From assembly GCA_937893125.1 (NCBI GenBank), contig CALBHW010000045.1:1-14200 (forward strand): a stretch of DNA of 14,200 nucleotides, written 5' to 3'. Numbering within the stretch: the first letter of the stretch is position 1; each line of letters starts with the position of its first letter. Shown piece by piece: positions 6,416 through 13,830 of the stretch. Below the pieces are notes generated by a model. That model was given only the letters and a program-made list of their open reading frames with translations. It ran no database searches and had not been told where the DNA came from. The position numbers and the translations under genes are program-made. The stretch comes from an uncultured Clostridia bacterium. GTDB lineage: Bacteria > Bacillota > Clostridia > Christensenellales > UBA1242.

Positions 6416-8590
6416 TTAACTCAAATTTTGCGGGTCGTTTTCAATAAAAATTGATACTTGATTTGGCTTTATATTTCGACAAATTTCGTGAAGTTTTGGC
6501 AAAATGTCTTGCTCGTTTTTCTTTTGAATGCGCATCAAAATTTGAAAACGGAAGTTGCCTTGAAGTCGTTTTTTAGGGCATTTCATAGGGGCTAGGTAAA
6601 CAAAATCACTTGGATATTTGTCTCTTAAAACCTTTAATTTTTCGAAAATATCTTGCAAAACTTGTTGCGCTTTTTTTTCGTCCCCTCCCACGACAAGTAC
6701 CCTTATCATATCAACAAAAGGTGGAAAATGAGAAATTTCTCTAAGTTTAATTTCTCGCTTAAAAAAGGCGTTATAATCATAATTGCACGCGCACCTATAC
6801 GCAAAATGTTTTGGATAGTATGTTTGCAAAACGACCTTGCCTTCCTTGTCGCTTCTTCCCGCTCGACCCGCCACCTGAGTTATAAGTTGGAAAGTTCTTT
6901 CAACAGCGCGATAATCGCTAAAATGAAGAGATATATCCGCGTCGACAATTCCAACCAAGGTGACATTGTTAAAGTCGTGCCCTTTTGCTATCATTTGCGT
7001 CCCGACCAAAATCGCGGGCGATGTGTTGTTAAATTGAGTTAAGATGTCAACATACGAGTCCCTACTTTTGGTTGTGTCATTGTCCAGCCTAAAAATTGGA
7101 ACATTAAACATCTTTTTTAATTCTTCCACAATTCTTTCCGTTCCGACTGCCCCATAACGCAAGGACGGACTGCCACATTTTGGACATTTGTATGGCACAC
7201 GGTAGCGTTTTTGACAATAGTGGCATTTAAGCATATTGTCTTCTTTATGATAAACCAAACTCACGTCGCAATCTTCGCATTTTGGCACATATCCGCATTC
7301 ACGGCACATTAAAAAGGACGAAAAACCGCGCCTATTTATGAAAATCATTGCTTGCTTTTTGTCCGCGACGCATTGTTCAAGTTCGGATAAAAGTCTATAT
7401 GAGAAAATATTTGTATTACCCTTACCTACCTCCCCTAACATATCAACGATTTCTATATTTGGGAGCTCGCGCTGATTTGCGCGGTTAGCAAGTGTAATAA
7501 GAGAATATTCGCCAGTTTTGACACGATAGAAACTTTCTATACTTGGCGTCGCACTTCCCAAAATAAGCGGACAATTGTTTAAATACGCCAAATATCGTGC
7601 CACTTCGTGCGTATGAAAGCGCGGATTGCTTTCGGCATAATAACTACCATCGTGTTCTTCGTCAATAACAATAACACCCAAGTTCTTAATAGGCGCAAAA
7701 ATACATGAGCGTGCACCGATTGCTATTTTTGCCTCACCATTTTTTAGCCTATTCCATTCGTCGAAACGCTCGCCTGGTTTTAATGAACTATGTAATATAG
7801 CGACCGTGTCCCCAAAAGCATTCTTGAATCGAGCCGACATTTGCGGTGTAAGCGAGATTTCAGGAACAAGCATTATAGCGCCCTTGCCTTGTTTTAAAGC
7901 GTTTTTGATGACATTTATATAAACTTCCGTCTTGCCACTCCCCGTTACGCCGTGAAGAAGGAATGTGTTATATTTATATTTACAAATTGTGTCGACCGCG
8001 TGTTGTTGCTCGGGGTTTAAAACAATTTCCTTTTTTGCGACTTTAAACGCGTTGTTTGGCGCGCGATAAGTCTTTTCCTGCCTTAGAACAAGTGCGCCCT
8101 TGTCAAGCAAGGTTTTATACGCACTTTGCGAAAATTTTGAAAGTATACTCGTCTTGTCTGCTTCGCCAACTTCTTGAAGAAAGCTCACAATTTCAAGTTG
8201 TTTAGCAGATGTGATTTTAAGATCTTCTAAATCGCTTAATCTAACATATGTCGTATCCTTTTGCTTGCCGTTTAGAACATATGGCGGAACGCAAAGTTTT
8301 ATAATATCAATTGCGCGCAAAAAAAACTTTTGTTGCATAAAAAAACACAACCGCAAGTTGTTCTCTGTCAACAAGGGTTGTGCGTCAAGTTTTGAAACAA
8401 TGTCTTTTATTTTGCTTGCGTCATAGTCGGTAGTTTCCTCAACTCCCACCACATACCCTTGGATATTTTTTTTGCCAAAAGGAACAAGAACCCTATCCCC
8501 CTTAGTCAAAGTCATATCGCTTGGAATATTGTAGTCAAAAATTTTGTCCAGCGCAGAACTTTCTATATCGACTATAACCTTTGCTATCAT
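6416..8590 (-). CDS. priA: Primosomal protein N' (replication restart helicase PriA)
   Basis: This 724-aa 3'-5' DNA helicase recognises stalled or repaired forks and starts replisome reloading. The N-terminal DNA-binding domain occupies about 1-105. The superfamily 2 helicase core starts near 190, with Walker A GVTGSGKT (214-221, K220), DEEHD (310-314) and GSATP (345-349). The inserted zinc-binding module has eight cysteines in four pairs: 429/432, 438/441, 456/459 and 469/472. The late helicase motif reads QVAGRAGR. Length is typical. The start ATG lies 7 nt past the rpoZ stop; its SD-like GGGAG (8603-8607) sits inside the end of rpoZ with a long 12-nt spacing, so coupled translation is likely. 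The stop is TAA. The usual coaBC gene between rpoZ and priA is absent. Confidence 0.97.
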   Translation of the reverse strand: MIAKVIVDIESSALDKIFDYNIPSDMTLTKGDRVLVPFGKKNIQGYVVGVEETTDYDASKIKDIVSKLDAQPLLTENNLRLCFFMQQKFFLRAIDIIKLCVPPYVLNGKQKDTTYVRLSDLEDLKITSAKQLEIVSFLQEVGEADKTSILSKFSQSAYKTLLDKGALVLRQEKTYRAPNNAFKVAKKEIVLNPEQQHAVDTICKYKYNTFLLHGVTGSGKTEVYINVIKNALKQGKGAIMLVPEISLTPQMSARFKNAFGDTVAILHSSLKPGERFDEWNRLKNGEAKIAIGARSCIFAPIKNLGVIVIDEEHDGSYYAESNPRFHTHEVARYLAYLNNCPLILGSATPSIESFYRVKTGEYSLITLANRANQRELPNIEIVDMLGEVGKGNTNIFSYRLLSELEQCVADKKQAMIFINRRGFSSFLMCRECGYVPKCEDCDVSLVYHKEDNMLKCHYCQKRYRVPYKCPKCGSPSLRYGAVGTERIVEELKKMFNVPIFRLDNDTTKSRDSYVDILTQFNNTSPAILVGTQMIAKGHDFNNVTLVGIVDADISLHFSDYRAVERTFQLITQVAGRAGRSDKEGKVVLQTYYPKHFAYRCACNYDYNAFFKREIKLREISHFPPFVDMIRVLVVGGDEKKAQQVLQDIFEKLKVLRDKYPSDFVYLAPMKCPKKRLQGNFRFQILMRIQKKNEQDILPKLHEICRNIKPNQVSIFIENDPQNLS

Positions 8591-8597
8591 TTATAGA

Positions 8598-8807
8598 CTA
8601 TTCTCCCAAATCGTCTGGTTTTTTGATTTCAAGTTTGCCCGAATACAACTCGCGAGCGGCGATAGAAATAGCCTTTTCTTGAGAAGCTTCGATATATTCT
8701 GGCATATCTTTTTCAAGGATTTTAGCCCTTTTTGCAAGGACATTAGCCAAAACATACTCATTACCAGCGATTTTTTTAAGTTCTTCGATAGGTGGATCAA
8801 TCATCAT
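8598..8807 (-). CDS. rpoZ: RNA polymerase omega subunit
   Basis: This 69-aa protein fits the omega subunit, which helps assembly and stability of RNA polymerase by clamping beta prime. The core family pattern is present: Y18-V-L-A-N-V-L-A-K26-R27-A-K, then KAISIAARELYSGKLE at 45-60, matching the KRAR and E-x-x-x-GK signatures. Length is normal for Firmicutes. The start is the first of two consecutive ATGs (8805-8807); the SD-like TGGAG at 8820-8824 is 12 nt away, longer than ideal. A strong promoter lies just upstream. A same-length overlapping reading frame in this region looks like low-complexity noise, without family motifs. The stop is TAG, 7 nt before priA; rpoZ upstream of priA is a common Firmicute arrangement. 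Confidence 0.9.
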   Translation of the reverse strand: MMIDPPIEELKKIAGNEYVLANVLAKRAKILEKDMPEYIEASQEKAISIAARELYSGKLEIKKPDDLGE

Positions 8808-8839
8808 AATATCATTCTACTCCATTTTAAAAACACCAT

Positions 8840-8868
8840 ATTGTAACACACGGAAATCAAAAAGTCAA
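8840..8868 (-). promoter_or_regulatory. Strong sigma-A promoter for the rpoZ-priA unit
   Basis: On the - strand, TTGACT (8863-8868) and TACAAT (8840-8845) are each one base from consensus with an exact 17-nt spacer. This is the best promoter match in the window. The start is predicted near 8833, giving a 26-nt rpoZ leader. It is squeezed between the ligA stop (8894) and rpoZ, with no terminator visible between, so ligA read-through is possible. Confidence 0.75.
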
Positions 8869-8893
8869 ATCTAAATCTAAACAATAACACTTT

Positions 8894-10861
8894 TTATTTT
8901 CTAAGGTCGGATAAAATTTGGGTAAATTCTTTTTCGTCGATTGTTTTGATGTTTAGGGCGAGCGCTTTATCAAGTTTGCTTCCCGCTTCGGCGCCAAAAA
9001 TTACGCAATCGGTATTTTTTGAAACACTTGATGCGACTTCACCGCCAAACTCTTCAATAATTTTTGTGGCGTTTGAGCGCGTGAAATTTTCAAGAGAGCC
9101 AGTTAAAACAATTTTCTTTTGATAGAAAAAGTTATTTGGGTCAACTTCTTTTGTTTCAATTTCCTTTATTTTGACGCCCAATTTTTGGAGAGTCTCGATT
9201 GTTTCTATATTGTCTTTATTTTTAAAAAAGTCGACGATGTTTTGCGCAGTTACTCCACCTATGTCTTTTTGAGTAATTAAATCTTCATAGGTTGCCGACA
9301 TAAGGGCTTTCAAATTTTTATATTTTTTTGCCAAGTCTTTCGAAGTCTTTTGTCCGACGCCGTCAATGCTAAGAGCGTCAATGAAAGGTGCTAAATCGCA
9401 CGACTTGCTTTTTTCAATTGACGACAAAATATTTGAAATTTTCTTATCCTTAAACCCTTCAAGACCTTCTAAGTCTTGCGCGGTCAATTTGTACAAATCA
9501 GGTATTGATTTGACAACCCCCTTGTCGTAAAGTTGCCCTACAATTTTATCGCGGAGTCCTTCAATGTTCATACAATCTTTGCTGACAAAATATACAAGTT
9601 TTGCGACAACTTTTTCACGGCAATTTGGGTTAGTGCAAAAAATATTTACGCCGTTTTTTTGAAGTGGCTCGTGACAACTTGGACAAACGGTAGGTGGGAC
9701 GATTTCTTTTGCGTTGTCCCCTTCTTGCGCAAGCCCCAAAATCTCTGGGATAACTTCATTACTGCGTCTCACAAAAACAAGCGAACCTATTTTTACTTTT
9801 TTTCTTAAAATGTCGTCATAATTATTTAAGGTTGCGCGCGAAATAGTAGCACCCGCGAGTTCAACTGGGTCAATGACCGCTGTTGGCGTAATCTTGCCCG
9901 TTCGCCCAACACCCCATTCGACAGTACGAAGAATGCTTGTTGCTTCAACTGGAGCGAATTTGTATGCGATTGCCCATTTTGGAAATTTGCTCGTAAAGCC
10001 AAGTTCATCTCGCTTTTTTAGCGAATCAAGTTTTATAACAATTCCGTCAATTGAAATTTGAAGAGTGGACTTGATTTTGTCGACCTTTTCAATTATTTTT
10101 TCAATGTCCTTTGCCGACTCGCACACTTCAAAAAGTTTGCCTGTCAAGAACTTATTTTTCTTTAAAAAGTTTTGGACATCTTCTTGCGTTTTTAGGTCGT
10201 CACCATCAATTTTAATAAGGTCATAAAAAACAACATCAAGATTTCTTTTGGCTGTCTCTTTTGGGTCAAGATTTCTTATTGCCCCCGCGACGGCATTGCG
10301 GGTATTTTTAAGTTTTTCATCCGCCGACCGATTGTACTTTTCAAGGTTATCAAGAGTGATGACTCCTTCACCAGCGACCGTCAGGTCGCCCTTAAAATCA
10401 ATGGAAAGTGGCACCGACCGTATGGTCTTGACTTGCTCTGTCACATCTTCGCCGACCGAGCCGTTGCCACGAGTTGACGCCTGAACTAATAGCCCGTTTT
10501 TATACTTTGCTACTATTCTTAATCCGTCAAATTTATATTCAACCGTAAACTTTGCATCGGGCACAACTTTCTTTGTATCGTCCAAAAATTTCTCAAGTTC
10601 TTCGTAATTATTACACTTATTTAAACTATATAATTTTTCTTCGTGAACGACCTTTTTAAATCCTTGCAAAATTTCCCCGCCAACACGCAAAGTTGGAGAT
10701 GAAGGAAGGACTTTCCCCGTCTTTTTTTCAAGTTCCAAAAGTTCGTCATACAAGACATCATAGTCGTAGTCACTAACGATTGGATTATCCAATACATAGT
10801 ACCTATATGCGTAATCATTTAACACTTCGACGAGTTGTTTCATTCGTTGTAAGTCAGTCAT
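8894..10861 (-). CDS. ligA: NAD+-dependent DNA ligase
   Basis: This 655-aa enzyme seals nicks using NAD+ in replication and repair. Domain order is canonical: an N-terminal Ia domain (about 1-65, with YYVLDNPIVSDYDYD), adenylation domain with catalytic lysine K110 in the KFDG motif, OB fold (about 310-385, with VGRTGKITPTAV), four-cysteine zinc finger (C393, C396, C409, C414), helix-hairpin-helix region (about 430-570) and C-terminal BRCT domain (about 580-655). Motif drift is visible: TRGNG (130-134) replaces the usual TRGDG, and VAGE (162-165) replaces VRGE. ATG at 10859-10861 has AGGAG (10867-10871) 5 nt upstream; an in-frame TTG at 10891 would add 10 residues but lies upstream of this SD. 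pcrA ends 33 nt upstream, the same order as pcrA-ligA in Bacillus. Confidence 0.97.
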   Translation of the reverse strand: MTDLQRMKQLVEVLNDYAYRYYVLDNPIVSDYDYDVLYDELLELEKKTGKVLPSSPTLRVGGEILQGFKKVVHEEKLYSLNKCNNYEELEKFLDDTKKVVPDAKFTVEYKFDGLRIVAKYKNGLLVQASTRGNGSVGEDVTEQVKTIRSVPLSIDFKGDLTVAGEGVITLDNLEKYNRSADEKLKNTRNAVAGAIRNLDPKETAKRNLDVVFYDLIKIDGDDLKTQEDVQNFLKKNKFLTGKLFEVCESAKDIEKIIEKVDKIKSTLQISIDGIVIKLDSLKKRDELGFTSKFPKWAIAYKFAPVEATSILRTVEWGVGRTGKITPTAVIDPVELAGATISRATLNNYDDILRKKVKIGSLVFVRRSNEVIPEILGLAQEGDNAKEIVPPTVCPSCHEPLQKNGVNIFCTNPNCREKVVAKLVYFVSKDCMNIEGLRDKIVGQLYDKGVVKSIPDLYKLTAQDLEGLEGFKDKKISNILSSIEKSKSCDLAPFIDALSIDGVGQKTSKDLAKKYKNLKALMSATYEDLITQKDIGGVTAQNIVDFFKNKDNIETIETLQKLGVKIKEIETKEVDPNNFFYQKKIVLTGSLENFTRSNATKIIEEFGGEVASSVSKNTDCVIFGAEAGSKLDKALALNIKTIDEKEFTQILSDLRK

Positions 10862-10894
10862 CTCTTCTCCTTTTTTAAAGATATTTCGCAATTT

Positions 10895-13132
10895 CTAAAC
10901 AAGCGAAATTGGCGCGTATTCAACCGACAATGTTTTTGTGCCGATATTGTCAAAATTTATTGTTACACACTTAGTTGTCGCGATACCAAAATTCCCCGTG
11001 ATTGTGCCTTGTCCGAATTTAGGGTGCGAGACGCGTTTTCCTACGGCGTATTTCTTTTCAAGGTCGACATCTTCTTTATTTTCTGCCTTACCGCCGAGCG
11101 CAAAACTAGTCTTTCTGAAATTTTGGAAAGCAGTCGTTTGTCTAACTTCATTAAAGGAAGAATTGTAACCCGAAGCAAAACGATTTTCCGACCTAAATAG
11201 CGGTTTATCTTCAATAATTCCACACTCTTTTAAGAACCTTGAAGGAGACATATAGTCTCTTCTCCCATACATAAAACGCGAGCCAGAACAAGTAAGGTAC
11301 AGTCTTTCTTCCGCACGAGTAATTGCAACAAACATAAGTCTGCGTTCTTCTTCCATATCCGCTTCGGTTGAATTTCCGCGCACAATCGGAAACATTCTCT
11401 CTTCCAGTCCCACAACGAAAACGCACCTAAATTCGAGCCCCTTTACAGCGTGAACAGTGGCAATTGCGACTGAATTTTCCTTGTCATCGTAGTCGTCAAT
11501 ATCTGAAATGAGCGTAATCGATTGCAAAAAGTCGCTCAAATCATCTTTTGGGTTGTCCTCAAAATAATTTGACGCTATAAGGATAAAGTTGTTGATGTTC
11601 ATCACTCTATTGATGTCTTCTTCCGTTTGTTCTGAATATTCTTCATAAAAACCGACATCTTTTATCATATTTTTAATAAAATCAAGTGGTTCACTCGTTT
11701 CATAGGCGTCAAGAAGTTTCTCTACAAGTTCCTTAAAAGGCTTAACCTTCCTAATAATCGCTGGGTCAATTAAATATTCTTCATTGTTTAAAATTATGTC
11801 ATATGGCGTCACATTATGAAAATTTGCAAGTTCCAAAATCGCCTTAACAGTTGCTTCTCCTATGCCCCGTTTTGGAAAATTGACAATGCGAACAAATGAT
11901 GTCGAATCGTACTTATTTGTGAGCATTTTAAGGTAACTTAAAATATTTTTAATTTCAAGGCGCTCAAAGAATTTCTTTCCGCCAAACATTTTGTAGCTGA
12001 TGTTGTAATTTAAAAACTTTTCTTCAAGTGGAGCCGTCATAGCGTTAAGACGCGTCAAAACGGCAAAATCTTTGTATGAATAACCTTCATTATTCACCAA
12101 ATTTGCTATCGTGCGCGCTACATATTCCGCTTCTTCAAACTCGTCTTTTGCTTTATAAAACTCAATTTTTGTGCCGACATCGTTGTTCGTCCAAAGCACT
12201 TTATCATTTCTAGCGTTGTTGTTTTTGATAAGCTTATTGGCCATATCAAGAATCAATTTTGTACTACGATAATTTTGTTCAAGTTTGAACATTTTATACT
12301 CTGGAAAGTCGCGCTTAAAATCAGAAATATTTGTGATACTTGCCCCGCGCCACGAATAAATACATTGGTCCTCGTCCCCAACAACAAATATATTTTTGTA
12401 CTCGCCAGCAAGCGCTTTGACAAGCAAATATTGAATTTTATTTGTGTCTTGAAACTCGTCTACATGTATATACTTAAACCTTTGTTGATAGCGCTTTAAA
12501 ACATTTGGGTATTCCAAAAATAGGTCGTAGGTTTTGACCAAAAGGTCATCAAAATCGAGCGCGTTATTACTTGCAAGAAAAGTTTGATAGGCGGAATAAA
12601 CCTTTGTAACTTCGTCAATATATGGCAAATCTTGATAGGTTTTTTGATAGTCCCAAGGCGACAAATGTTGGTTTTTTGCATTTGAAATGTGGTAACCATA
12701 TTTATTTATTGCGTCCTCGTTAAGCCCAAGTTCTTTGACGACAGTTTTGAGCGCTTTATCTCTTTCCGTGTCTGTGTATATAGAAAAATTACGGTCAAAA
12801 TTGCTTGAACCGTCGGAATTTTTTAGGTTGCTGATGTTGCTCCTTAAAATCCTAACACACATTGAGTGAAATGTCGAAATCCAAATGTCCTGCGCGTCGT
12901 CGCCAAGAATAGAAAAAAGACGGTCACGCATTTCGTTCGTGGCTTTATTTGTAAAAGTTATAGCAAGAATACTATATGGTGAAACACCAAGAGACTTGAT
13001 AAGATGTGCGATTCGATAAGTGACAAGACGCGTTTTTCCACTCCCCGCGCCCGCTAGAACCATAACAGGTCCGTCAATTTGGTTAAGCGCAACTAGTTGC
13101 GCACTATTCAAGTCTTTTAAGTCAATTTCCAC
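10895..13132 (-). CDS. pcrA: ATP-dependent DNA helicase PcrA (UvrD family)
   Basis: This 745-aa superfamily 1A 3'-5' helicase acts in repair, rolling-circle replication and removal of RecA or RNA polymerase. Motifs: Q-motif region LNSAQ (8-12), Walker A AGAGSGKT (27-34, K33), TFTNKA (59-64), Walker B VDEFQD (224-229), motif III GDEDQCIYSWRGA (252-264, with C257 where Ser is usual), motif IV LEQNYRST, motif V TVHAVKGLEF and motif VI VAITRAEERL. The last 50 residues form the Tudor-like PcrA tail (VSHPKFGQGTI), which binds RNA polymerase in Bacillus. Start is GTG (13130-13132), with AGGG at 13143-13146 10 nt upstream. An out-of-frame ATG 6 nt earlier opens only a 5-codon frame. Stop TAG. It has its own promoter and a long hairpin-forming leader, and heads the pcrA-ligA pair. 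Confidence 0.96.
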   Translation of the reverse strand: MEIDLKDLNSAQLVALNQIDGPVMVLAGAGSGKTRLVTYRIAHLIKSLGVSPYSILAITFTNKATNEMRDRLFSILGDDAQDIWISTFHSMCVRILRSNISNLKNSDGSSNFDRNFSIYTDTERDKALKTVVKELGLNEDAINKYGYHISNAKNQHLSPWDYQKTYQDLPYIDEVTKVYSAYQTFLASNNALDFDDLLVKTYDLFLEYPNVLKRYQQRFKYIHVDEFQDTNKIQYLLVKALAGEYKNIFVVGDEDQCIYSWRGASITNISDFKRDFPEYKMFKLEQNYRSTKLILDMANKLIKNNNARNDKVLWTNNDVGTKIEFYKAKDEFEEAEYVARTIANLVNNEGYSYKDFAVLTRLNAMTAPLEEKFLNYNISYKMFGGKKFFERLEIKNILSYLKMLTNKYDSTSFVRIVNFPKRGIGEATVKAILELANFHNVTPYDIILNNEEYLIDPAIIRKVKPFKELVEKLLDAYETSEPLDFIKNMIKDVGFYEEYSEQTEEDINRVMNINNFILIASNYFEDNPKDDLSDFLQSITLISDIDDYDDKENSVAIATVHAVKGLEFRCVFVVGLEERMFPIVRGNSTEADMEEERRLMFVAITRAEERLYLTCSGSRFMYGRRDYMSPSRFLKECGIIEDKPLFRSENRFASGYNSSFNEVRQTTAFQNFRKTSFALGGKAENKEDVDLEKKYAVGKRVSHPKFGQGTITGNFGIATTKCVTINFDNIGTKTLSVEYAPISLV

Positions 13133-13165
13133 TTTTCATTTGCCCTTTTTTCTATGTTTATTTGC

Positions 13166-13239
13166 AAAATAAAAACAAATTCTTGCTTTGAAAAATCAAA
13201 AAAGCTTTTAAAAATTTCAATAAAATTTGTTTTTATTTT
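13166..13239 (-). repeat. 16-bp perfect inverted repeat in the pcrA leader
   Basis: Bases 13166-13181 are the exact reverse complement of 13224-13239, separated by 42 nt; one bulged base allows two further G-C pairs. Inside lies a smaller imperfect hairpin (about 13185-13205) and the palindrome AAAAGCTTTT. It falls between the predicted pcrA promoter and its ribosome binding site, so the transcript would fold into a long AU-rich stem ending about 20 nt before the SD. Function unknown. Confidence 0.7.
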
Positions 13240-13260
13240 CGCTTAATTCAATATGTACGT

Positions 13261-13289
13261 ATTTTATCAAATTGGCACGAAAAAAGCAA
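13261..13289 (-). promoter_or_regulatory. Sigma-A-like promoter for pcrA-ligA
   Basis: On the - strand, TTGCTT (13284-13289) and TAAAAT (13261-13266) are 17 nt apart, with an extended -10 TGA directly before TAAAAT. The start is predicted near 13254, giving a leader of about 120 nt that contains the inverted repeat at 13166-13239. A TTTGATAA octamer overlaps the -10. Confidence 0.5.
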
Positions 13290-13307
13290 ACAAATGTTAA
13301 TACACTG

Positions 13308-13335
13308 TTTTAAAATTTGATAAAAAATTATCAAA
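13308..13335 (-). terminator. Weak terminator candidate after the 123-aa gene
   Basis: On the - strand an 8-bp stem TTTGATAA/TTATCAAA (13335-13328 with 13323-13316) with a 4-nt loop is followed by TTTTAAAA (13315-13308). The stem has a single G-C pair, so it is weak. Its place between the small gene's stop and the pcrA promoter is right for a terminator, but an operator-like dyad is equally possible. Confidence 0.3.
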
Positions 13336-13402
13336 AATCTACGCACCAAAAATACAATAAATCGAATTTAAGTCTTTTTAAAAAAATAAGAGCAAAAAAG
13401 AT

Positions 13403-13774
13403 TTATACGTGTTCTCTATAATACCTTTTGACTAAAAATTTAAACTTTTGAGTCAAATTTGCGATATAAAATTGTTTAGATTCGCTATCCAAAGTTTCAA
13501 AAAAGTCTTTATCAATTAGACTCAAAACAGGATTTTGCGCAGTTCCACTTGACAAAAGTTCGCAAACGCGTAAATACATTTCGTCCTCAGTCTTTTTAAT
13601 AGGTTTTGCTACTGTTATTTTTGTTTCTTCATGACGAGACTTAACGTAGTCGCTAAATGTTTTAGCGCCTGTCGTCTTAACAGCCCGTGGGAGAGAGTAA
13701 TCGTTCCTTCTAAGTCTTTCTTTTGCTTTTTTCGCCAAATCATAGATTTGATAACTGCTCTCACAACTAAGCAT
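13403..13774 (-). CDS. Uncharacterised basic 123-aa protein
   Basis: I do not recognise this protein. It is soluble, lysine- and arginine-rich, with no signal peptide or membrane segment. The N-terminal quarter (about 5-28, DLAKKAKERLRRNDY) and the C-terminal 30 residues (SESKQFYIANLTQKFKFLVKRYY) look like charged amphipathic helices, with a linker around 35-65. That could suit a nucleic-acid or protein partner, but this is inference only. The start is the ATG at 13772-13774, with AGGGGG at 13781-13786 about 6 nt upstream. An in-frame upstream start at 13822 would lie inside the promoter at 13803-13830 and is rejected. The stop is TAA. It lies upstream of pcrA in the same direction but 270 nt away, with a separate promoter. 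The good SD, promoter and codon pattern make it a likely real gene. Confidence 0.72.
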   Translation of the reverse strand: MLSCESSYQIYDLAKKAKERLRRNDYSLPRAVKTTGAKTFSDYVKSRHEETKITVAKPIKKTEDEMYLRVCELLSSGTAQNPVLSLIDKDFFETLDSESKQFYIANLTQKFKFLVKRYYREHV

Positions 13775-13802
13775 TATTGTCCCCCTTTTTCGTTCCCTTT
13801 TA

Positions 13803-13830
13803 AGTATAGTCCTGACGGGCAATTATTCAA
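13803..13830 (-). promoter_or_regulatory. Sigma-A-like promoter for the 123-aa gene
   Basis: On the - strand, TTGAAT (13825-13830) and TATACT (13803-13808) have a 16-nt spacer. The predicted start near 13796 gives a leader of about 22 nt with AGGGGG near its end. This supports the start at 13774. Confidence 0.55.

Noticed and set aside
8591..8800. Alternative 69-aa frame overlapping rpoZ
   Set aside because: It lacks any family signature and is Lys/Ser/Leu-rich noise, whereas the other frame carries the omega motifs.
10862..10891. TTG start extending LigA by 10 residues
   Set aside because: The AGGAG site lies between the TTG and the ATG at 10861, and the ATG gives the normal LigA N-terminus.
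13121..13138. Five-codon frame (MKSGN) overlapping the pcrA start
   Set aside because: The SD spacing is only 3 nt to this ATG and such short frames are common by chance; pcrA's GTG is in frame with a complete helicase.
320..13774. TGA recoding to Trp or Gly
   Set aside because: Conserved tryptophans checked use TGG and the proteins are full length without in-frame TGA.
13775..13822. Longer N-terminus for the 123-aa protein
   Set aside because: The upstream start lies within the predicted promoter, while a strong SD sits directly before the ATG at 13774.
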